From Thelephora terrestris (taxonomy: Eukaryota; Basidiomycota; Agaricomycetes; Thelephorales; Thelephoraceae), in NCBI GenBank assembly GCA_015956445.1, contig WIUZ02000005.1:1984001-2048000 (forward strand): a stretch of DNA of 64,000 nucleotides. The letters are read 5' to 3'. A program made the translations under genes and the position numbers. Under the pieces are notes generated by a model. That model was not told the origin of the DNA, did no database searches, and saw only the letters and a program-made list of their open reading frames with translations. Shown here piece by piece: positions 43,568-55,535 of the stretch. Each line of letters opens with the position of its first letter. Within the stretch, counting starts at the first letter, position 1.

Positions 43568-46365
43568 TCACTCAATCTCCCGAAGAAGAGCCCTGCAGCG
43601 TTCTAGGTCCCTCGCAGCCCCGAGCTTCTCAAAGACCTCGATTGCGGATAAAGCCCCCGACGTCGCGTCTCCGAGCCTGCGTTGTCGACAGCGAATCCAA
43701 GCCTGCATCTCCATCGCGCGACCAAGGGAATACGCGTCATCACCCACATGCTGCTTGGCTTGTTCGATGTGGGCGTGTGCATCTTCGAACTCGTCTTCGT
43801 TGAAAAACAGCCGTGCCAGGGAGTGATGGATCCAAAAGATTTGGTTGCCCCAGTTGAATGTGGACGCGATGGCAAGGGCCGCCTCGTAATGATAAATGGC
43901 CCTCTCCTTCTCCTTCTTGCAACGAGAGATATCGCCAAGCAGACGGTGAGATCGACAGAGCGGAAATTCTTGACCTTTCTCCAGGAGGTTGATTGAGCGG
44001 GTCACGGCATCTTCCGCCGTGTCGAACTGTTCGAGGTCAAGCCACAACCGAGCGAGGTCGATCAAACACCATGCGTGCTCCTCCGTATCACCGAGCCTTT
44101 CAAAAATCTCCAACGACTCCTTTGCTTGTTGTATACCCTCCTCGCAGAGGCCTAGTATTCGATTTGCCTCGGCTAGCTGCCTCAGCGTACGAGCGACCCA
44201 ACACTCATCCACCTGCTCTCTCCAGAGTTTCAAGGCATGAGTGAGGAGTCGTTTTTCTTCCATATGATCCCCAACCGAACCAAACAACTGTGAGAGCTCG
44301 AGCAAGCTCCTGGGCTTCCAGCGGCGGTCATCCGGGAGCCGTTCAATCTTTGGCCCGAGTACAGTATGCCGTGGTTTGTGCCAATATAGATGACCAAGGA
44401 AACCGTTACAGGTATCCCAGATATCGATCGAGTCCGGGTTGAGGGAAGTGAAGACATTGAGCAAATGCTCGACATTCACATCCTCTGCTATAATCCATCG
44501 TGTGTCTCCAAACCCGGGCGCGTCAGGACCGACAGTAACTGATAACCGGGCGGAGTAAAGTTCCTTGGTCGCGCGAAGGAGAGTAGATGCCGTTGGGTCC
44601 TTGGGACATAGATAATCTCGGAGAGGTGCCAACATCCTGACGAATCCGTTGATTCGGTACGTGAGAGAAAGGATGCAGAACTTGTCGAAGACGGTGTCCC
44701 TGTTGGAAACGCCGGGAAACAACCAGTCGAAATTCTTCTCGTCGATACCTTGCGGGAAGAAAGCGACGACGCCGAGAAGCTCCCGGGCGTCAGGGCCGAG
44801 CTCCTTGAACATGGGCGAGGCGAGTGAAAGTTCGATAGTGACCGAGAGGCTTTTTTTATGCTCCGTCTGAAGTACACCTGTTTGATGACGACCCCACTCT
44901 TTGACCAGTCGTTCATTATTCCACCTATTTTGATGTGCAACCGTTGCGAGTAAGGTGATAGAGAGCGGGTGGCAGTCGAGTTGTTCGAGGATCTTGTCGA
45001 TGAGATCCGATTTTTCGTCGTTGTCGTAGATACGATAGAGGGTACTGCGTGCGGCTTCCGGAGATAGTGTGGGGACATCCAGACACTTGCAATCTGGCGG
45101 CACGGTGGTGATTCGGGACGTGATACAGAGACAAACGTTTTCCAGTTGGCTCAGCTCTTCTACAACCTCATAGATTTCCTGCCCATCGGCTCCCTGCGGA
45201 TCAAGGATAGATTCGGCATTGTCGAGTACTATGAACGTTTCCTTGGAGGATAGGAACCGTCGAAGGGGGGTCAAGTCTTCCGGGTTTTCGACACCAGCAC
45301 CGACAACTTTCGATAGTCGGTTGAGAAAACCGGCACGCGAAGCAGGGAATTGGTCACAACGGATTAACCAGCGGTTGTCGCCAAACCTCTGCTTAATGGG
45401 ATCACGATGGAGGACAGCCAGGGCGATGGATGTTTTCCCGATACCACCAGTGCCGATGAGGGCGATTGGGTTGAGGTTTTCTGCCAGACGAATGACGGTC
45501 TCTATCAGTTCATCACGTCCAAAACATGCCCTGGGCGGCGGGGGAGGCAATTCTCCTAGGGGAATGCTATGGGACATAAGATCGTGGATCCTCGATTTCC
45601 GCAGGCACTGACCTGGGCTGGACCTACGGGATGATCAGCTGTTTCTTGATAGAGCAATGGAAAGTCAAGCTCACTGGCTGGCGTCGGTAGAAAGCATCCC
45701 CCTGACCCGCCAACGTGTTGTGACGGATATCCAAAAGTATCATGTGATTATTCAACAACAACTCCGTCTGGATTGGAAAGGCTTAGCCACCGTCAGATGC
45801 CGCGACCGCAGGAGCTTACATTGAATGTTTGAAGGATCCTATTGAGCTCCTGCTTCCAGGCGGCGATCGTGTCTTTCTCATCCTTCGAGTGGATGAGATG
45901 AGAAAGCCCATTCCGTTCATTCCGCGAGTTGATCTGTCCCTGAATTTCAGCTACAGTTCTGAGATCAGGGCTTTGGTGATTAGAGGGTTCAGCGTACGCA
46001 TTGCCGGCTCAACTCACGTAGTGAGTTTCCCAATGGCCTCGAGCACGGATCGACTGAGTTCATTTGATCGTCTTCCATCCAGACCCCGCTCGAGGGCTTG
46101 GCACACATCAGCGCAGAACAACCCAATCTCGGAGTAATGCTGCTTGTTCGCCACGGGGTCCTGGATGAATATGGATTGGAAGCTCTCAACGAGAGAGCAG
46201 AAGGGAGCGTACCCTGATCATTGTCAAGAGGGTACCGACGGAAGCGAAAACGATTTGAGCTGGTGGAATACGGCATGTATCTTTCGTGCGATTTAGGTCT
46301 TGGATGACATCTGATGCCGAGGGGGCATAATTGTCCCCTTCCAGTTGCGGGGACATTGTTGTCAT
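43568..46365 (-). CDS. NB-ARC/TPR STAND protein (NLR-like), copy 2
   Basis: Paralogue of copy 1. The first exon starts at 46365 (MTTMSPQLEGDNYAPSASDV; IVFASVGTLLTMIR). It is followed by helical exons (YSEIGLFCADVCQALERGLD, SRSVLEAIGKL, WKQELNRILQTFN, TELLLNNHMILLDIRHN). The long exon (about 45577-43568) contains ACFGRDELIETVIRLAENL, P-loop [12 protein letters not shown], Walker [25 protein letters not shown], winged helix LLGVVAFFPQGIDEKNFDWL, and TPR-like repeats (RTLRQLAEANRILGLCEEGI, AIYHYEAALAIASTFN, AHAHIEQAKQHVG). It ends CRALLREIE. The frame is intact through 669 residues of the main exon, which includes the TPR region. Divergence from copy 1 is clear but the layout is the same, so this is an older duplication. 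The junction exon near 45600-45700 is not resolved. Confidence 0.87.
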
Positions 46366-46706
46366 CGTGGAACCTCGTGGTAGCTGTGAGCAAGAGGAGC
46401 GGGGTGCGAGAGGCCTCGAGAGGCGGTAAGGAAACGCCCGATGGAGATGAGCGCTTGTGTCGTTATGTCACGAGTGACCGACACATCCGGTGCACTCAGC
46501 GCCGGTGGCACTCGGAGTTTCATCCCGCTGTGCCCAAGCCACATCGCTTCAGCGGCAGCTTGCACAGTTCCACGGGCGCCGAAATCTTGGGACACGCATA
46601 CATGTTTAACGTGGAGCGTTGGGCGATCATTATGAGGGCGATGGCATATCGGCTTCACCCAGTTCAACTAGCCTCTAAGATAGTAACTCGAAGCCTCCTC
46701 AACCCC

Positions 46707-47315
<609 letters not shown>

Positions 47316-48018
47316 TCGATTGTAGCCATAGCTAGGCTGGAATCCAGCCTCAGATTCAGAGCAGGGAAGAAGGATGCGAGGGGGGGGGCTGCCGTGGGGT
47401 GAACGCTATGAATGTCTTCGTGGTCGTCGTGATAAGTGAACAGTGAGCGAGCGAGGGCGAGTCATGCAAATTCGAGGATTTTTCGGGGAGTTTCAAAGAA
47501 TAGAAGAACTGCGCATGATGTTGATGACCAAAGTTTCCCTCAAGGTCATGACCGATGGGGTGAACAACGCGCTAATGAGTGTGTCAGCGGCAGCAAGGAG
47601 AACTCACCGGTACTAATGATTCGTATGCGGCGTTCGCTTCGGCCTGCGATCGTAATTTCCTCTCCAAACGATTCAACGTTCGACTCACACTTCGTGGAGA
47701 CCAAATCTTCTCACAGTACAAGCCGACCTATTCTCAACCAAAGATTAAAAATCCACTCGTCTACTTGACAGACTCAGAGTGTGGGTGGGTTTCTCGCAAA
47801 ATGACCAACACAATCTTTGCCAACGCGGATTCAGCAAGGCCAAGCCGCCGACAAGTGGCTTCCTATCCTCGAGTTGGTCAAATCATGCTACACGTGAACT
47901 TGTTTTCCCACCCGCAAGCGCCTGGGGGGACGTGGCGATGAGTCCTCGTAGCGCAGACACCTGAACCTTGCAGACGACAACAACCTGGTTTTCCACATCC
48001 AACAAACGACTTTCAACC
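47316..48018. other. Intergenic, possible decayed coding relic
   Basis: A frame at about 47600-47930 reads YAAFASACDRNFLSKRFNVR then PKIKNPLVYLTDSECGW, which looks coding in composition but has no recognised family and shifts frame near 47780. Otherwise empty. Confidence 0.35.
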
Positions 48019-50968
48019 ATGTCAAATTCACAAAGCAAGCGATGCCTGGAGGTTTCTGGGGAAGACACTGGACAAAATTCATGTACGCAATCAGGTTACT
48101 CTCACATTCACAAGCTCACGAGTTTGCTCAGCAAAAAGACGACGCCTCATCGACGGGGCGATAACACTTCTAGACATCGTGAAAGAGTCAGCTGACGCTT
48201 TCCCGCCTCTCAAATCCTGTTTGGGGGCCATCGATGCGTTCAGGAAACACTATGAAGTGCGTCCCCACCGAATCGCATCACGCTCTCGCTGACGCATCCA
48301 TCACAGCAAAGCAAAGACGTTGAAGACAGTCTCAGAGACCTTATCCCATGGATCAACAAGTTGGAGAACACTCTGGCAACTGCAATTCCCGACATTAATC
48401 CCGAGGAGTCAGCAAGGCGCGAACAGTTGACAAGGTTGGCATCAAGACTTTATTCTGCAGACCCATACTGATCATCGGCAGATCGTTGGAGCGTATCTGG
48501 AAACGAGCCCAAGCGCTATCGGGGAAAGGAAAGTTAGCCCGGTTCCTCGATAAGACGCGGGATTCAAGTACGATCGTCAAGCTCGTCGAAGAGCTACGGC
48601 GGGAGATCCTCATCTACCAGGTTGGCGTTTCAAATAATCACCAACCCAGACCGAATTAACTTATGGTTTTTAAAAGTTGTCTCAACAACAATCGATAGAG
48701 AACCAGGTCTCACAGTTGACTGTGAGTTTCGTGCCGTTGTCTTTATCGTTCAAGCTGACGGGCGAGTGTAGTCTTCTCTCAACACGGTTTTGAAACTTCA
48801 CGAGGTATATTGATATGCAAGACCTGGGGATATCTGCTGATGCGTTGGCAGAAGTCACCGGGAGTCAAGGCAAAGATACAGTCGACCCTTTCGTGGCTGG
48901 GTAGGTTGAGAGTGGAGAATAGTGCTACTGGAGATGAAGGTGGACAAAAGCAACAGAAGATCCTTTTTGGGTATGTGTCGTTGTTGGACTGTGGGCGAGT
49001 GTGCAGCTTGACTGTTAACTCCCCAGGGCCCTTGAAGGAATCAAGGACCAGTTACAGTCCCTATCTTGGCGGACTAGTGCGGCCGATTACCAAGAAAACG
49101 ACCAAGACATACGGGCCGCATGTGGGCTTGCGGAGGACATCAGGGATGCCGTCGTCGAGTACCAGGTCGGTCCCAACGTCCTAATCACGTTCAGGATGGC
49201 TAGTTGAGACTACCCGCAGCTCCACCAACAAAAGGCGTTGTACGACCAGAGCTGTAAATTGATTGTAAGTCATTGGTTAATACGTTTGACTGTACGTCGG
49301 ACGCCGACTCCTTTCGCAGGATGCAGGTCAGAGTAATTTCTTCTTCGCTTTGGCCCATGCCCATAGATCACCTGCTTGATAGCTGAATTGCTGGTGTTGA
49401 ACACCTGCCGTAGAGCTCACGGAGCTGGGTACCAGCACGGGGACCGGAGGGGTTGCCTGAAGGGGACACGCGAGAATTTGTTGGATGAAATCGAGCGGTG
49501 GACGGAGGATCTCGACCAGTCTCCCATCTTCTGGCTCCATGGGCTCGCTGGGATGGGAAAGACCACGATAGCGCAAACCATCGCAGAGAGATTGTTCGCC
49601 GGTGGACGTTTGGGTGCCTCGTTTTTCTGCTCGAGCGGCTCCGAAGATCGCAGCAATTTACGGCTCATATTCCCTACACTGGCGTTCCAGCTTGCCCAGC
49701 GATACCCAAAATTCCGGTCGTCGCTTATCTATCTCCTCCAATCCAACCCAGACATCGCGTATCAGTCGCTCCAAGATCAAATGGAGAAGCTGCTAGTTGG
49801 TCCGCTCCGGTCCGCGGATGTTTCAACCGTGATCGTTATCGACGCCCTCGACGAGTGCAAGGATGATGAACCGGAGTCTGCCATCCTCCCAGTGCTGGCG
49901 GAGTCTATTCTAGATATTCCCAGAGTCAAACTCATCATCACCGGCCGACCGGAGCCGCACATCGTGGCCGGATTCCGCGGCCCTATGGAGGACCTAACAA
50001 ATATTTTCATACTACACGAGATCAGTCCTCACACCATTACCCAGGACATCCGTCGATTTTTCGAGCACGAACTGTCAAAACTTGCGCGGCGCCGTGGCGG
50101 CAAGGAGGACTGGCCAACAAACGAACAACTCAACTGGTTGTGTCGAAGGGCCAACGGCTTCTTCGTATACGCTGTTGCAACTGTCAACGTCCTCGGCCAC
50201 CACATCGAGCCTCCATGGGATCAGCTTGACACCATCATGAAATCTTCGGAGAGCACAGCATGCGAAGGAGAGGTGAGACTGAAGGTATACAACAGCCTCG
50301 ATAGCCTCTACCTGTCAATTCTCCTCGCGGCCTTCCACGACAACAAAGCGAAGGACGATGACGTTGTCCGTTCTGTGCTCAGTTGCGTGGTCCTCGCCGA
50401 AGATCCTCTCTCTCCTTCTGCGATTGCCATCCTAAAGGGGCTTAGTTTTCACAAAGTCCAGCGGGTCCTCGAACTAAGCCGATCTCTCCTGGTGCTCCCT
50501 TCGAACCCCAACGAACCCGTTCGGTCGTTCCATAAGTCCTTTCCGGATTTCATGACAGACCAAAATCGTTGCACCGACCCACGGTTCTATATATCCCCCG
50601 ACTGTCACCAAGAACTGTTCCTATGCTGCCTCACAACCATGGGGAATCCACTGGAGATTATACCCCCGCTCCCTGCCTATAGCCTGGTTGATTGCGCTGT
50701 GCAGTTGCCGAGTATCGAGAGGAGGTATATCTGTGATGCATTGGAATACGCAACTAGAGCGTGGCACAAACACCTTGTCATGATCAAGAAGCAGACCCCA
50801 GATGTACTGCGGGCCCTGTCTGGTTTATTTGAGGTGACGAGATTCATGTCCTGGGTCGTGCTGTTGAAAGATGATGTGTGCTTGGGAGCAATCAGAGGTG
50901 TCATAAAGTGGTTGAAGATGGTGCGACTAGATCCACAGCTTGTTTACGCGGTCTTTGATGCTAACTAA
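48019..50968 (+). CDS. NACHT-domain STAND protein without C-terminal repeats, 809 aa
   Basis: Eleven exons (48019-48082, 48132-48256, 48307-48434, 48482-48620, 48677-48721, 48772-48804, 48852-48970, 49027-49165, 49220-49264, 49320-49326, 49383-50968) total exactly 810 codons; one exon is 7 nt. The N-terminal helical domain starts LLDIVKESADAFPPLKSCLG, as in many agaricomycete NACHT proteins. The NACHT core has the P-loop LHGLAGMGKTTIAQTIAERL, the Arg-containing ASFFCSSGSEDR, Walker B VIVIDALDEC, and sensor LIITGRPEPHI. A winged-helix/SNaCT-like part follows (SFHKSFPDFMTDQNRCTDPR, FYISPDCHQELFLCCL). It stops at FDAN without the WD40 or ankyrin repeats often fused in this family, so the C-terminus may be lost or supplied in trans. 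Confidence 0.88.
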
Positions 50969-51204
50969 ACGACAGAACCAGCGGTCAATCCACATAGACA
51001 CTTTGATTGAAACTGCCAGGGGCCATGAACTCTTTCTTCATGCCCGCATGTCCCATTATCGTGTATGGCTTTTTATCCACCAGAAGAAAAGGAATCTCAA
51101 AAGAGACTTGGTTTTTAGGCTGTTTGTGTACCCCGTTTCGCAAACATCGACTTTCAGTCGACTTACCTTTTTTAATCAAATCCGCTGTATTTTCCCAGGA
51201 AGCT
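50969..51204. other. Intergenic
   Basis: Short region ending in a copy of the TMA46 5' UTR (AATCAAATCCGCTGTATTT, compare 52401-52420). Confidence 0.5.
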
Positions 51205-51650
51205 ATGCCACCGAAGAAAGGAACTTAGAGCCCTTCCACAAGTAAGGTCAAGGGAACAAGGTACGGTCTACGCTCGCCCTGCCAAGGCCCGCGCCAAACC
51301 GGATCTGAGCAGACGTTCGGATTTGGAAACATGAGCATCCCCCTCATTCAATCCATACACCCTCCGGGGATGCTCGCTATCGATGCGGCGATAGAAAACC
51401 CAATCCGCCAAAGTCCAGGAACAAGAGGCGATAGTTCTCGCACAGCCCTCGAGAAGCAACGCGAGAAAGGCCGTCGAGAGAAACAGAAAGCTGGGGAACT
51501 CACTCTCCTAAAACTTGTGCGGATAAAGAAGGTTCCGTTCGGTGTTGATCCGAAGACCACCCTCCGCGGTTGATAAGGCTGGACTTGTCAGAAAGTGAAA
51601 AGCTCAAGTTCAGTCACGACCAGGATATTGAAGGAAGATCGAGAAGAGGA
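51205..51650 (+). pseudogene. Broken partial copy of TMA46, 5' half
   Basis: Aligns to 52431-52950 of the intact gene, including its first two introns and 5' UTR. It begins MPPKKGT and then a stop. Later parts ([34 protein letters not shown]) match the intact protein but hit further stops where [12 protein letters not shown] should encode the first CCCH zinc finger. The C-terminal half is absent. This is a tandem partial duplicate that has decayed. Confidence 0.85.
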
Positions 51651-52430
51651 ATGCGTACTGTAGGATATAGGGAGTGCTTCCGTGGAATTCCCACGCGTTC
51701 AGTACTTCCCGAGTTTTTCGAAACTGATGGGGCGACTCCACCGTGCAGCGATGTATGCCACAATTCTCCATCGAACGCATGGGCCGTCACTTGGAAATAA
51801 GGGACCACAGGGACAGAGGGTGTGCCACGGACCCAAGACGGAACGCACAAGTTTTTTTGAGCGAGATGTCGAGTGTAGCGATTGTCGCGCGACGACCCGG
51901 AGTAAGGCGAAACTCGACAGCCTCTAATATGGGACCCCAACTGCTGACTGAGGGCAGTCCTTACCGCCAACGCAAGGACTTTACGCGGGGAATCCTCTTT
52001 CTAGATGAATATTGATATTCCGGTCGCCGATGATAGTTCTTTGACGAGCCGTAAACACAAGGTCTCGTACATATGGAGCCGAGTGTTCAAACAAAATTCA
52101 AAGTTGCTGCGGCCCGGCGGTGAATCATTGAAGAAGCTCGAGTCATCCGGGGACCACTCGAGGAGGAGGTGGGTGAGTACGAACCCCAAAGTTGGGCTTC
52201 TGGGTTGTTGGCATGATCGAGCTCTTCAAGTTACCGATCACCAGTCCCACCACACCGTCACCGTTGCCAACAATCGCCAGCATCTACACAGAAGGGCGCA
52301 TACTTTTTACCGCTTGGATTCTAACAAGGTTTTTTGTGGAGTTTTGCAATTCCCATCTCGCTGATTTTCAACATCGCCTCTCGGCCAACCCACACTCGTA
52401 ATCAAATTTGCTGTATTCACCTGGGAAGCC
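51651..52430. other. Intergenic between TMA46 copies
   Basis: No supported gene. Its right end is the 5' UTR and promoter of TMA46. Confidence 0.45.
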
Positions 52431-53887
52431 ATGCCACCGAAAAAAGGAAATCCAAGCTCTTCCTCGAGCAAAGTCAAGGATGACAAGGTACGGTCTAAGC
52501 TCGCCCTGATATGGCCCCGCGCCGAACTGGATCTGAACATCCGTTCCAATGACAGACGTTCGGTATGAAAAATGTGAGCTATCTCCCTCATTCGACCCAT
52601 ACACCCTCCAAGAATGCTCACTGCCGATGGAGCGATAGAAAAACCGATCTACCAAAGTGCAGAAACAAGTGGCCAACATCCAGAAACAACAAGAAGCGGC
52701 CGGTAAATCTCGTGCGGCCCTCGAGAAGGAACGGGAGAAAGCCCTTCGGGAAAAACAGAAAGCCGAAGAAGAAAAGCGACGAAGGGAAGATGCCGCTCTC
52801 ATAAAACCTGTACAGACGCAGAAGATTCCGTTCGGCGTTGACCCGAAGACGATCCTTTGCGCGTTTTATAAGGCCGGGAGTTGCGAGAAAGGGAACAAGT
52901 GTAAGTTCAGTCACAACCCGGATGTGGAGAGGAAGGTCGAGAAGAGGAATCTGTACGATGATGCGAGAGACCAGGACAAATCTAGTGCGTTACAGGTGGA
53001 CACACCCTTCTGCAAGCGACTCATCGATGCTTGACAGCTGACACTATGGAGAACTGGGACGAAGATGAACTGCGGAAGGTAGTGCTCTCCAAGCACGGGA
53101 ACCCCCGCACAACTACAGACGTCCGCCCTATCTCTCGTCCTATTCATGGCCCTCCTCTAATGATCCCAATAGATCGTATGCAAGTACTTCATCGACGCTA
53201 TCGAAACGCAGAAGTGTGCCCACTTATCGCCTTCGAATTCTCTCCCACTTACATATCTTGCTAGGTTCGGGTGGTTCTGGGAATGTCCGAACGGAGGTGA
53301 AAAGTGCCAGTACCGACATGCTTTGCCACCAGGATTCGTTCTCAAGTCTCAACGCAAGGCCTTGGAGGACGCCGAGAAGGCCAACACCATCAGCCTGGAA
53401 GAGTTCCTAGAAGTCGAGGTATGTATCCAATCGTTTCTGCCACGTCGAGTAACTTTTGGTGCTAAGCATACACTCTAGCGTCACAAATTGGGCACAAATC
53501 TGACGCCCGTCACCCCTGAGACGTTCGCAAAGTGGAAGCGAACAAGAATGGACAAGAAACAAGCAGAAGAGGATGCAGTCAAGAAATCCAAGGAAGCCAC
53601 GCATGCGGCAGGGAAGAATACGGGAATGAGTGGACGAGATCTCGTAAGTTTTGCCTTCTGCCCCCTCATACTCGATTTCTGACCCAATCTAATCGCTTCT
53701 TGTGGAAATTACCATCTAGTTCACATTCAACCCCGAATGGTTCGATGATTCGGAAGAAGAGGATGAGGAGGATTGGGATTTGGACAAGTATCGGAAACAG
53801 AAGGAGGAGGAGGACGAAGCTGCGGAGGTGGAGCGGATTCGGCAGCTTCAATTGGAGGACGGGGAGTTGGAGGATGGAAGAGAATGA
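52431..53887 (+). CDS. TMA46: TMA46/DFRP1 translation-machinery protein, 343 aa
   Basis: Partner of the DRG-family GTPase Rbg1, associated with ribosomes (known for the family). Eight exons (52431-52487, 52556-52573, 52639-52984, 53038-53120, 53173-53213, 53265-53418, 53479-53643, 53720-53887) splice in frame to 343 residues, close to the yeast protein. It starts MPPKKGNP and continues [17 protein letters not shown], a charged helix, and [20 protein letters not shown] with the first CCCH finger. The second is [38 protein letters not shown]. The DFRP region follows ([54 protein letters not shown]), and the C-terminal tail is acidic. Full and intact, and the source of the broken copy upstream. 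Confidence 0.95.
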
Positions 53888-54592
53888 ACTTCAATTCGGT
53901 CTCTTGTGCCTAAACTCTCGACCATGGGGCTTTGGTGTTGTCGCCTTTACCCTTAGGCGGGGGCCGCCCGGGTCCCTTCGTTTGTTCGGACAACCCGCTA
54001 CTCTTTAAGTTGGTCTCGGTGATATAATGCAGGCGAGCTTAACGAGGACCGAAGGCTGAGAGCAGGGCGGAGTCAGTCGACCAGAGACGGGGCAGTTCAC
54101 GAGTGAACAGCCCTGGAACAGCCCAAACCGAACGAGCTCGCTTGGTACGAAGGCAAATATAGTGTTCTCTACCCAAACGCCCACGATGCTCATCAGGAAT
54201 CTCGTCATTCGTCTCATTCATTACAATGTTTCCGGAGAAAATACTCGTTACAGGTGATGTACATGCGCATATGCATATGCGTAGATCAGCAAAAGGATGT
54301 GTCGAAACAAAAACTAACTGTGTAGGTTCAAGGGGCGCCATGTAAAACGCAACTAAGCAAAGCAAACGCTTACAAATGAGCGGGGTAGATCCATTCAGTA
54401 GGAACCCAAAAGGACGCCACCCGTTGGTTCGAAGGAAAAGTCGGAGGAGTTACAAGTGTGGAATGATAATCAACACAAACAAGAACCGGATCGGTGGCGG
54501 GAGACCTACAAAACATGCGATGCGGTTGTCTGGCAGAAAAGAATTAGAGAAAAGGCCTCAATCGCGGTGAGGCATCCTGTTCGCAAGGAGGC
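53888..54592. other. Intergenic, no gene recognised
   Basis: Contains the TMA46 3' region. No motif-bearing frame. A palindromic CATATGCATATG cluster lies near 54268-54281. Confidence 0.45.
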
Positions 54593-55535
54593 TTAGGCCC
54601 TGTCACGATTGAGCCCCGTGAGTGTGCTACTCTCAGCCCTCATCCCAGAGGCATCGGGAGACTCTCCATCCGTCTCTATAGAACTTGCGGAATCCACATC
54701 GGCGATAGAGTCGCTCGTCAATGCTCTCCGGTTGGCGACTCGTATAATGATGAGGAACGGAGCGATAACCTGTGCATCACCATGATCAGCAAACGGCGTC
54801 CCCAAGGTTGCGATGTGTCAGGAATAAGTTGAGGTGGCACGAAACTGAGTCTCGATGAGGATCGGGAAGAAGATGTTTGAGACGGCACTAGTACTGTTGG
54901 CAGCCCACGGCACGATATACAGCAGAAAACCAACAGAATTCAAGGCAAAAGACTCGATGAACATGGTGACAAGGGCGGTGTAGATTGTGATAGCTGTGTG
55001 GGGAAGCCCCGCCATTCGACACTGCCTGGCCATACCAGATGATCCGCGTGAAGATCATGAGCGTGAGGAAGACGTTGAGCGAAAAGGTAATCGAAAATAA
55101 TGGATATCCGAAACTGATGACAGAAGAGATACTATCGGCGAGTTGCGAGGTCTGGTGGATGAGCATGGTTCCCGTTGCTGTATTAACAGCGTCACCCGAG
55201 CGTCACATCCAACTTTCAGAGTTGAGCACATACCTATAGAGGCCATGTACATCAGGCAGGGGGTGCAACGAACCAGTATTTTATCGAGAAAATGACACAG
55301 TAACGGTAGAACTGTAAGGACAGCACAAGTCAGCTGCATGCGTGCGTGAGTTGAAGCAAGACGTTCCAGAAGGCCGTCGGCCAACCACTTGTTCAAGACG
55401 AACATAATATAGGCAGCGATGTTGATCGGCCTGGAGTATACGAGCAACTGGTATCCAAGTAGCCCAGGATCTGGCGCGCCGCGGGGACCAGGGAAGTCTC
55501 GATTATCGATGTAAGAGATAGGTGACCAATCCACC
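54593..55535 (-). pseudogene. Multi-pass membrane protein family, truncated and frameshifted copy
   Basis: Second member of the family at 32240-33590. It keeps YIDNRDFPGPRGAPDPGLLG, FVLNKWLADGLL, SITFSLNVFLTLMIFTRIIW, YTALVTMFIESFALNSVGFL and VIAPFLIIIRVANRRALTS with its tail. The frame shifts just after IIWYGQA (about 55025), and the N-terminal exon(s) are missing. Similarity ends at about 55535, where the 3' flank of the Crinkler-like gene begins, so it was probably truncated when that block was placed here. Confidence 0.82.
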
